29,118 bases of DNA, from the NCBI GenBank assembly GCA_030834365.1, contig JAURFJ010000004.1:1-29118 (forward strand). The letters run 5' to 3'. The translations under genes were made by a program, and so were the position numbers. The notes under the pieces were generated by a model that saw only the letters and a list, made by a program, of their open reading frames with translations, ran no database searches and was not told the origin of the DNA. This document shows, in pieces, positions 1 to 5,939 of the stretch. Each line of letters opens with the position of its first letter. The stretch's first letter is position 1. The stretch is from Flavobacteriaceae bacterium (lineage in GTDB: Bacteria > Bacteroidota > Bacteroidia > Flavobacteriales > Flavobacteriaceae).

Positions 1-977
1 CCTCCATCTGAAAAGGGTAAAAATCCTTCGAAATAGCGCCCTGAGTAAAATGCATACGAACTCAGCGTGTGTTGGCCCTTAACCTCATGAGTAAGTGAGG
101 TTCCGATCTTATAATGTCTTATACTCTCACGGGCATTAAAGACCTCGTTTTGCGTTCTAGCAGCTAGCGGATCACCCTGAAAGTCTTCCAAGTTTACCGC
201 TCCGGGATCCTGGGCAATTGGGCTGTCGGTATAGTTAAATTGTGTTACCCATTTGGTGGACGAACTGAACTGGCGCACATACTTGGCATTGAGCATCGAA
301 GTCTCAACCGCACTGTGCGCTCGAAATCCCTCTATCTGTTGGTGTGAGAGTTGCATGATGAGGCCTCCTGCCTTATCAGTAGACGGAAGGCTCAGTGAAT
401 AGGTGTACTGAGATTGACCAAAAGTGCCCAATCTCGCACTAAAGCGATGAGTAACCTCATCTAAAGGATCTCGCGTATCTATACTAATGACACCGCCTGA
501 AGCATTTCCAAATCTTAACGAAGAAGGGCCTCGGAGCACCGATATTCGCTCAATCAGATCTAACGGAATATTGTCGAGCTGACCCTGCCCATCGGGAGTG
601 GTCTCTGGAATTTGATCGACGACCAGCTTAATCCCTCGAATACCAAAGGCAGCCCTAGAGCCAAAACCCCTTATTGAAATGCGCAGATCTTGGGCGTAAT
701 TCGAGCTATTCAGTGTGGCAAGGCCGGGTACCTGATACAGATACTCCTGAAGGGACCTTTGCCCGCCCGTGTAGGTATCCGTAAACTGCTTTATCGTGAG
801 TGCGGCAGCAACCCGAAGTGGGTCTTGACGCTGTCTTAAGGCCGTAATCTCAACCTCCTGCAGCTGCACCTCAGCAATAGAATCGGTTATGGTCTGCTGG
901 GAAAAAGATAGGCAGGAAGCCCCTAAAACAAGTGCGCAAAAAAGGCGGCGTGTATTCAGAGACCTACTAAACAGCAT
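1..977 (-). CDS. TonB-dependent outer-membrane receptor, partial (C-terminus beyond window)
   Basis: My translation of the reverse strand from the ATG at 977-975 stays open to the window edge (about 325 residues), so the beta-barrel C-terminus is missing. Residues 1-26 form a signal peptide ending near SLSFSQ-type residues. A plug domain follows from about residue 38, with RISIRGFGSR, a VVDQIP turn, DLIERISVLRGPSSLRFG and GGVISI, the classic TonB-receptor plug signatures. The first barrel strands follow. These receptors import siderophores, vitamins or oligosaccharides across the outer membrane using TonB energy. The form resembles FecA-like receptors, but the substrate cannot be read from this part. 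There is no SusC-type N-terminal carboxypeptidase-like domain and no SusD neighbour. The ATG overlaps the stop of the upstream DUF6526 gene by one base (TAATG), which suggests translational coupling. Confidence 0.9.
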   Translation of the reverse strand, partial: MLFSRSLNTRRLFCALVLGASCLSFSQQTITDSIAEVQLQEVEITALRQRQDPLRVAAALTIKQFTDTYTGGQRSLQEYLYQVPGLATLNSSNYAQDLRISIRGFGSRAAFGIRGIKLVVDQIPETTPDGQGQLDNIPLDLIERISVLRGPSSLRFGNASGGVISIDTRDPLDEVTHRFSARLGTFGQSQYTYSLSLPSTDKAGGLIMQLSHQQIEGFRAHSAVETSMLNAKYVRQFSSSTKWVTQFNYTDSPIAQDPGAVNLEDFQGDPLAARTQNEVFNARESIRHYKIGTSLTHEVKGQHTLSSYAFYSGRYFEGFLPFSDG

Positions 978-1408
978 TAGACGCGGTGATAATCGCCTTT
1001 CCAATTTTTTATGCGACCCTTAATCTCCTTGGCCGAAAGCTTGTTAGCCACTGCTTCATCAACTAAAGCCAAAAACTCCTCGTCTGGCGCAAAGCGCAAG
1101 GCAATTATTTGCGAAAGTCGAAGCGCTGATGGTAAGGGTTTTTGAGTGAGTAAAAAATACCTGAAGTTTTCTTCAGCACGTATAGCTCGATCTTGGGCTT
1201 TCAAAGCAAAGGTTCGCGTAAACCACATGAACAGTACAAAAATGGGGCCGATTAGCACCAAAAGCGAAGCGAGGTAGTAATTGTCTGAGGGGGCTTTGGC
1301 CCAATAATTTAACGATCCGCCTATAAACAAGGTTATAAGACCGAATAAAGCTCCGTGAAAACCTTTAACTGTGCGTGTATGATTCTTAAAATTCTGTGTT
1401 TGAGCCAT
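977..1408 (-). CDS. DUF6526 family small membrane protein
   Basis: Protein of 143 aa when started at the ATG at 1408-1406. A longer reading to 1465 exists, but family members begin with a sequence like MAQTQNFKNHTR, which is exactly what this ATG gives, and the longer form would leave only 17 bp to the divergent gene. Two hydrophobic segments (starting about residues 20 and 46) are followed by FALKAQDRAIRAEENFR and QIIALRFAPDEEF, hallmarks of DUF6526 as I know it. The function is unknown; it is probably an inner-membrane protein with a cytoplasmic amphipathic C-terminal part. Its stop codon overlaps the start of the TonB receptor by one base, so the two are probably co-transcribed. The family call is from memory of sequence patterns. 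Confidence 0.8.
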   Translation of the reverse strand: MAQTQNFKNHTRTVKGFHGALFGLITLFIGGSLNYWAKAPSDNYYLASLLVLIGPIFVLFMWFTRTFALKAQDRAIRAEENFRYFLLTQKPLPSALRLSQIIALRFAPDEEFLALVDEAVANKLSAKEIKGRIKNWKGDYHRV

Positions 1409-1431
1409 GAGTCTGATAAGTTTAGAATATC

Positions 1432-1460
1432 TTGCTTCAGCCAAATTAAGGCTAATTTTA
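1432..1460 (+). promoter_or_regulatory. Candidate Bacteroidota promoter for the NIPSNAP gene
   Basis: TTG at 1432-1434, an 18-base spacer, then TAATTTTA at 1453-1460, which matches the -7 consensus TAnnTTTG except for the last base. A start about 6 bases downstream would leave a 5' leader of roughly 17 bases before the ATG at 1483. The assignment is by motif only. Confidence 0.4.
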
Positions 1461-1482
1461 ATCACCCCCTAAATTCAACCTT

Positions 1483-2229
1483 ATGCTGATACGTTCTACT
1501 CTAACCGCTCTATTCGCACTCGTGCTAAGTACCGTTAATGCTCAATTCAACCCAAATGAAAAAGAACTGGTCGAGTTGCGCACATATGAAGTGAAAACTG
1601 GAGCAAAAATGACTGTTTTAATAGACTATCTCAATCAAGTCTTGGCCCCTACGCTAAAGGAGAAGGGAGCCCGAGAGGTCGCCCTCTTTAAGGAGGTCGG
1701 CGATGCAGAGCCGCGAAAACTCTACCTGATGATAGCGCACAGTGACAGCCAGAGCTTCGTAACTAGTCAAGAGCTTCACAAAGACAAAGACTATGCCCAG
1801 CGCGCAAGCACCTATAATGCTGTTGGCATCGAAAACACACTGTACAACCGCATAGAATCCATGCTTTTGTTGTCGTTTGATCGTTTGCCACAGATGGATG
1901 CCCTAAAGAAATCTTCTACGCTGTTTGAACTGCGCACCTATGAGAGTTACAGCGAAGATGCCAATAGAAGAAAAATTGACATGTTCAATGACGAAGAGCT
2001 CGATCTTTTCTATGAAGTGGGCTTACACCCTGTGTTTTTTGGAGAGCAGATAATAGGTGCTCAAAGACCTAGCCTAACGTATATGATTCAATTCGAAGAC
2101 ATGAAAGAGCACGATGCGAATTGGAAGAAATTTATCGACTCCGAAAAATGGAAAGTGATGTCTTCCAAAGAAAAATACGCCGACACAGCAACCAAGATTC
2201 ACAAGGTATTCTTGAGTCGTATTTTTTAG
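1483..2229 (+). CDS. NIPSNAP family secreted protein
   Basis: 248 aa with a Sec signal peptide (residues 1-20, ending VNAQ). Two ferredoxin-like alpha+beta repeats are visible. The first starts at about residue 29 (ELRTYEVKTG). The second, from about residue 146, starts FELRTYESYSEDANRRK and contains the NIPSNAP-type FxxQIIGAQRPSLTYMIQFEDM stretch and a closing KIHKVFLSR. NIPSNAP proteins are dimeric alpha+beta barrel relatives with no agreed enzymatic role. In Bacteroidota they are often exported and sit near sugar oxidoreductases, although none is adjacent here. The gene is divergent from DUF6526 and ends in front of a strong hairpin terminator. Confidence 0.85.
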   Translation: MLIRSTLTALFALVLSTVNAQFNPNEKELVELRTYEVKTGAKMTVLIDYLNQVLAPTLKEKGAREVALFKEVGDAEPRKLYLMIAHSDSQSFVTSQELHKDKDYAQRASTYNAVGIENTLYNRIESMLLLSFDRLPQMDALKKSSTLFELRTYESYSEDANRRKIDMFNDEELDLFYEVGLHPVFFGEQIIGAQRPSLTYMIQFEDMKEHDANWKKFIDSEKWKVMSSKEKYADTATKIHKVFLSRIF

Positions 2230-2247
2230 TCGTCTCCTTATCCCAAG

Positions 2248-2279
2248 AAAAAAAGGCCGCCCGATGGGCGGCCTTTTTT
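2248..2279. terminator. Bidirectional intrinsic terminator
   Basis: Perfect 8-bp GC-rich stem GGCCGCCC (2255-2262), loop GAT, then GGGCGGCC (2266-2273). It is flanked by seven A residues on the left and six T residues on the right. It lies between the convergent NIPSNAP and DUF2911 genes and can terminate transcription from both sides. It is the only classic intrinsic terminator I found in the window. Confidence 0.92.
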
Positions 2280-2298
2280 GTTTCAAAAATTAAAGCGT

Positions 2299-2805
2299 TT
2301 ACATAGCAGGCTGAATCTTCACTTCGGCCTTTCCGTATTCCCAACGCACCTCTAACTTATCAGGCTTAACCTCATACACCAAGTGCTCTTCCAAAGAGGC
2401 ACCTTGGCCGGCATAGGCATTAACGCGCAATTGATCTTGAGCAGCATCGTAATTGAAGGCTCCCCACTGATCAGCCACTTTGTTGAAGATGAAAGTAGAC
2501 TGGTACTCGTTAGGGATAATAAAGAAGCTGTACGTGCCAGCAGGCAAGCGCTTTCCTTCAATAATGATATCCTTTTCGGTAGTAAATTTGGTGGCCTCAT
2601 TAGCCCCTGCACGCCAAACTTGGCCCATGGGTACTAGATCGCCCCAGATCATTCGACCCTTAACTGCGGGCGAAGAATACTGAATGGTAATACTGCTTCC
2701 GCCTGCTTCTCCCTTAGCCACTCGGGCGGGGCTAGCCTTTTCTTGAGCAAAAGTAAAGGCCGACACAAAGGCCAGTAAGACTGCTAATAGGTTTCTTTTT
2801 CTCAT
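2299..2805 (-). CDS. DUF2911 domain-containing secreted protein
   Basis: 168 aa. A Sec signal peptide (1-20, ending TFAQ) is followed by a single DUF2911 domain. Recognisable parts are ITIQYSSPAVKGRMIWG at about 39-55, VPMGQVWRAGANEATKF at about 58-74, a PAGTYSFF strand and a C-terminal LEVRWEYGKAEVKI strand. DUF2911 proteins are exported beta-rich proteins of unknown function, very common in Bacteroidota and thought to sit in the periplasm. Length matches single-domain family members. The gene converges on the NIPSNAP gene across the shared terminator, and its start at 2805 is the only ATG that gives a proper signal peptide. Confidence 0.88.
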   Translation of the reverse strand: MRKRNLLAVLLAFVSAFTFAQEKASPARVAKGEAGGSSITIQYSSPAVKGRMIWGDLVPMGQVWRAGANEATKFTTEKDIIIEGKRLPAGTYSFFIIPNEYQSTFIFNKVADQWGAFNYDAAQDQLRVNAYAGQGASLEEHLVYEVKPDKLEVRWEYGKAEVKIQPAM

Positions 2806-2890
2806 ACTATGCTTTTTTTAGAGATCTTAAATTACACATAAATTGGATGTCTTCGTGACCTGTGTTACAAAGTGGGCATTAAGTAATTGG

Positions 2891-2898
2891 TAACTTTG
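2891..2898 (+). promoter_or_regulatory. -7 promoter box of the thioredoxin gene
   Basis: TAACTTTG matches TAnnTTTG exactly and lies 18 bases before the ATG at 2917. No clear -33 TTTG is seen at the usual distance. The box overlaps an upstream TTG that would otherwise extend the thioredoxin reading frame, which supports the ATG as the true start. Confidence 0.45.
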
Positions 2899-2916
2899 TA
2901 TACAAATAGTGATTTT

Positions 2917-3279
2917 ATGCCTACTGTTAAACTGACAACGCAGCACTTTAAAGACGATATCTTCGATTACACGCAAGAAAAAGAATGGAAATACAAAGGC
3001 TCAAAGCCAGCCATCATTGATTTCTACGCCGACTGGTGCGGACCGTGTAAAATGGTCGCTCCCATACTTGAAGAACTCAGCAACGAGAATCCTGATATTG
3101 TGATTTACAAGGTCGATACCGAGGTAGAACAAGAACTCTCTGCGGTTTTTCAGATCAGAAGTATTCCTAGCATTCTATTCATTCCCAAAGACAACCGTCA
3201 GCCGATGATGCAACCCGGAGCGCTGCCTAAGCACGCACTCCAGGAAATCATCGACAAAGAATTAGTTCAAACGGTTTAA
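2917..3279 (+). CDS. trxA: Thioredoxin
   Basis: 120 aa, the usual thioredoxin length with a slightly extended N-terminus. The active site WCGPC places the redox cysteines at residues 41 and 44, preceded by the IIDFYADW strand. The conserved cis-proline is in RSIPSILF. There is no signal peptide, so it is a cytoplasmic disulfide reductase serving for example ribonucleotide reductase and peroxiredoxins. An in-frame TTG at 2887 would add 10 residues but lies inside the predicted promoter, so I chose the ATG at 2917. The stop overlaps by 4 bases the stop of the convergent isomerase gene. The symbol rests on fold and motif; several thioredoxin paralogues may exist in the genome. Confidence 0.93.
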   Translation: MPTVKLTTQHFKDDIFDYTQEKEWKYKGSKPAIIDFYADWCGPCKMVAPILEELSNENPDIVIYKVDTEVEQELSAVFQIRSIPSILFIPKDNRQPMMQPGALPKHALQEIIDKELVQTV

Positions 3280-4250
3280 AGTGATGCAGAGGCGTTGATC
3301 AACAGGTCTCTGGTTGCTTTTATGCCCTCGATCTCAGACAACCTACTTCCTTCGTATTCAACGCCAATAAAGCCATCGTATCCGGCCGACTTAGCGATGC
3401 GAAGCATTCGCTCATAGTCGATGAAGGTTTCGTCTCCATTCTCGTCAAAGTCATTCGACTTCGCGCTCAACGCCATGGCCTTAGGCATCATCTCTTCAAC
3501 CCCCTGATAGATGTCGTAAACTTCAGTGCAGCTTCCGTCAAAAACAGAGCCGTAGCCCTCCTCAGCTATACAGAAATTTCCGAAGTCAGGAAGTGTTCCG
3601 CAATTCGGTGCGTTGACCCCATTGATCACTCCCATTAGTGCCGCGGCATTTGAGCTGATGCGACCGTGATTTTCAACCAGCACGTTGATTCCCTTTGGCG
3701 CTGCATAGGCCGAAAGTGCCGATAGACTTTCGATAGAATTCGATGTCCACAATTCTGGGTCTTTTTCTCCATATAGATTAAGGCGAACGGCAGAACATCC
3801 CATATCAGCAGCGGCGTCTATCCACAGTTTGTGGTTTTCAATAGCCTCTGCACGAGACGTTGCATCTGAGGTAGATAGGCTACCCTCTCCATCGATCATG
3901 ATGAGTACATTTTGCAACCCGTATTGTGCAGCAAGCTCGTTGTTCTTTTCAACAAATGCAGCTACAGCCGCCTTCTTGTCTTCTGCACGTACCACATCGG
4001 TGTAGAGTTGATTTACATATTCTAATCCTTGAAAGCCCATTTCGTGTGCTTTCTCAGCGAAATCATAAGGCGACATTTCGCCCGATCTTATGGCCCGATG
4101 AAGCGACCACTGTGCTAATGATAGCTTAACCGAACTTTCGGTTTCTGCGCTAGCTGTGGGTTCAGCCTGTTGCTTAGGCGCTTGATTGCAACTGAGTAAG
4201 GTTGTTACTATTAAAAGCGACAACACGTATCTTATTTGTAAAGTTTGCAT
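3276..4250 (-). CDS. Sugar phosphate isomerase/epimerase-like TIM-barrel lipoprotein
   Basis: 324 aa. The N-terminus is a lipoprotein signal with lipobox LLSC (cysteine 21), then a short Gln/Ala/Glu-rich linker, then an AP-endonuclease-2/xylose-isomerase-like TIM barrel from about residue 43 (LSLAQWSLHRAI). Expected metal-site segments are present: VENHG, LPDFGNF, AKSNDFDENGDE and a closing IGVEYEGSRLSEIEG. Related proteins often carry a His after AKS; here it is Asn, so metal binding may differ. The protein should be anchored in the periplasm or on the outer membrane. Such exported isomerases accompany Gfo/Idh/MocA oxidoreductases and DUF1080 proteins in glycan catabolism, but its neighbours here are a thioredoxin gene and the trehalose-gene scar. 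A weak -7 box (TACATTTT on the minus strand, 4270-4277) may drive it. Confidence 0.85.
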   Translation of the reverse strand: MQTLQIRYVLSLLIVTTLLSCNQAPKQQAEPTASAETESSVKLSLAQWSLHRAIRSGEMSPYDFAEKAHEMGFQGLEYVNQLYTDVVRAEDKKAAVAAFVEKNNELAAQYGLQNVLIMIDGEGSLSTSDATSRAEAIENHKLWIDAAADMGCSAVRLNLYGEKDPELWTSNSIESLSALSAYAAPKGINVLVENHGRISSNAAALMGVINGVNAPNCGTLPDFGNFCIAEEGYGSVFDGSCTEVYDIYQGVEEMMPKAMALSAKSNDFDENGDETFIDYERMLRIAKSAGYDGFIGVEYEGSRLSEIEGIKATRDLLINASASL

Positions 4251-4286
4251 AAGGTTATTTTTAGAGGATAAAATGTACTGAATAAT

Positions 4287-4424
4287 TCAAAGCGCTCGCG
4301 AAAGCAGCCCCAAAAATTCAATGAAGACCGTTGAGTCGGCCAATCGGTAATGGGCTGCAGTTGGCTTATTGCCGACCTTAATGGTGACCGTCGAAGCAGG
4401 CAAGTCGGTAAACATGTCTTCATC
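4287..4424 (-). pseudogene. Relic of trehalose-6-phosphate phosphatase (C-terminal tail)
   Basis: On the minus strand, 45 codons read DEDMF, then TIKVGNKPTAAHYRLAD, then a final EFLGLLSRAL and stop. This matches the end of trehalose-phosphate phosphatases (HAD superfamily, OtsB or the phosphatase half of Bacteroidota OtsAB fusions). In these the motif GDD.TDEDMF is followed by a TIKVG...T.A.YRL..... segment and a last helix. Homology stops abruptly before DEDMF; the bases further upstream read as the GH15 relic on the other strand. The catalytic part, including the DxD nucleophile, is missing, so this cannot be active. It lies 36 bases upstream of the isomerase gene on the same strand, with which it may once have formed an operon. 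Identification is from motif memory. Confidence 0.72.
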
Positions 4425-4662
4425 ATTTACGATCTGCACCTTTTGGTTTATTCGAAGCCTGGTTAAAATCGGAGAAATCGATAAGGCCAAGTCACTTTTC
4501 GACCGCTTGTTGACTCATGCCAACCACTTAGGACTCTTCAGTGAAGACATCGATTTTGAATCGAAGCGCCTACTTGGAAACTTCCCTCAGGCCTATTCTC
4601 ATTTAGCGCTAATCGATACCGCCATTCAATTTAACGAAACATCGAGCAAGGCCCCGCACTGA
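4417..4662 (+). pseudogene. Relic of a GH15 glucoamylase/trehalase-like gene (C-terminal tail)
   Basis: About 81 plus-strand codons read SSFTICTFW, then LVKIGEIDKAKSLFDRLL, then NHLGLFSEDID, then LLGNFPQAYSHLALIDTAI and stop. This is the highly characteristic last part of glycoside hydrolase family 15 proteins (SSF.ICTFW..., ANHLGL.SEDID, LLGNFPQA.SHLALI). The (alpha/alpha)6 catalytic barrel before it is absent, and upstream codons show no GH15 similarity. The tail ends inside the 3' end of the convergent TolC gene (37-bp overlap). GH15 genes of Bacteroidota are often neighbours of trehalose synthesis genes, which fits the phosphatase relic on the opposite strand. The reading frame is intact, so loss may be recent or the tail is held by the overlap. 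Confidence 0.78.
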
Positions 4663-5939
4663 TTGAGGTATTCGAGCTCAGCTAGCTTTGCGCTAAACTT
4701 GGCTTGAACGCCTGTAAGCTCGGCGTTGAGCAGATTGATCTGCGCCTGTCTAAGTTCAATAGAAGTGATCTGACCTAGGTCAAATTGATTTTTAGAGCGT
4801 TCAAAATTGTCTTTGGCGGTGACCACATTTTCTTGCTGCAATCGGTAAACCTCTATCGCGTTACGATAGGCTCCTTCTGCGTTGAGTAAGTCTCTACGTA
4901 CCTCTTGCTCTATTTGCTTTTCTTGCAGCTCAGTAGAAGCCAAGGCAATCTTCGCATTTTTTATACCTACTTGCTGACGACCTTGTCCGAATAAATTCCA
5001 GCTCAAGGTGGCTCCGGCTGATAGACCAGTCACTTGGCTCGAGGCTAAGAATCCCGTTGCCGGAAAAACGCCCTCACTGTAACCGTATCCAGAATTGATG
5101 GCTAAAGACGGAAGCAGAGTTGAGCGTTGTTCCTTCAAATTCAGCGTATTTATCTTTTCATTAGAGCGTACTTGAAGCAGACGCACATTCTTTGCGGTGT
5201 ATTCTTCGCGCTTTTCTAAAAGTAGCTCATCGTCCAAAAATCGCACCATAGGGTTAACAGTGAAATCGGTCTCTAGATCTCTGGCTAAAATCACATTCAA
5301 ATTGCGTTTAGCATTAATAAGTGCCTGTCGCTGCTGCATCAAATTGATGCTATCGGTGTTGAGGTCAACACGAGCATTTAAAAGGTCGAGGCGAGTAGAC
5401 GATCCATACTCAAATCGCCTATCGGCACGCTCAAGTCTGCGCTTTGAATTCTCGAAGGTTTGTTCTAAGATGCGCACCCCCTCTTCAAGGCGTGCCACCT
5501 CGTAGTAGGCCGAGAAAAGCTGAATGAGTGTCTGTTCGATGGTTTGGCGTACGCCCAATTTAGACAGCTCATACTGCTCCCTTAAGCGCTTAAAGTTGTA
5601 CACGCGACCCATTCCATCAAACAAGGTGAAACTCATGTTTACCGAGGCGTTGTAACGCGTAGTCTCTGCGCCGTCTATGGTGCGCACTTGCCCGTCTTGA
5701 AAGGTGGCCTCTTGATCGTCAATGGCTATATTAGCGCCTGAAGTTGCCGTTACTGCAGGCAGAAAATTGGAGTTCAGAATTGAGGCGTTATTCTTTGCCT
5801 GCGCCTGATCATTTTTGGAAACTAATATGCCAAAATTATTTTCCAATGTCATGTTCATGGCCTCTTCAGGTTGCAAAACCTGTTGGGCACTAAGTGCGAC
5901 CGAGAAGGTGGCGAAAAAACTAAAAATATACCTATTCAT
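4626..5939 (-). CDS. TolC family outer-membrane efflux protein
   Basis: 437 aa, normal TolC size. A signal peptide (1-18, ending LSAQ) is followed by two OEP repeats of long coiled-coil helices: QPEEAMNMTLENNFGI near the start, the RLERADRRFEYGSSTRLDLLNARVDL hairpin around 190-215, and the matching second-repeat FERSKNQFDLGQITSIELRQAQINL near 380-405. It forms the outer-membrane channel of the tripartite pump. Its ATG lies inside the last codons of the RND pump gene (8-base overlap, 5932-5939), so translation is coupled. It is the last gene of the adaptor-pump-channel operon. Its 3' end overlaps the GH15 relic. Confidence 0.93.
   Translation of the reverse strand: MNRYIFSFFATFSVALSAQQVLQPEEAMNMTLENNFGILVSKNDQAQAKNNASILNSNFLPAVTATSGANIAIDDQEATFQDGQVRTIDGAETTRYNASVNMSFTLFDGMGRVYNFKRLREQYELSKLGVRQTIEQTLIQLFSAYYEVARLEEGVRILEQTFENSKRRLERADRRFEYGSSTRLDLLNARVDLNTDSINLMQQRQALINAKRNLNVILARDLETDFTVNPMVRFLDDELLLEKREEYTAKNVRLLQVRSNEKINTLNLKEQRSTLLPSLAINSGYGYSEGVFPATGFLASSQVTGLSAGATLSWNLFGQGRQQVGIKNAKIALASTELQEKQIEQEVRRDLLNAEGAYRNAIEVYRLQQENVVTAKDNFERSKNQFDLGQITSIELRQAQINLLNAELTGVQAKFSAKLAELEYLNQCGALLDVSLN

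Noticed and set aside
1..977. SusC-type receptor with a polysaccharide utilisation locus
   Set aside because: No N-terminal carboxypeptidase-like domain before the plug and no SusD-like gene nearby.
2887..2916. N-terminal extension of thioredoxin from a TTG codon
   Set aside because: The extension overlaps a perfect -7 promoter box, and the ATG at 2917 gives a normal thioredoxin.
5197..5505. A plus-strand open frame of 102 codons within the TolC gene
   Set aside because: Serine- and arginine-rich composition typical of an antisense reading of coiled-coil codons; TolC on the other strand is clear.
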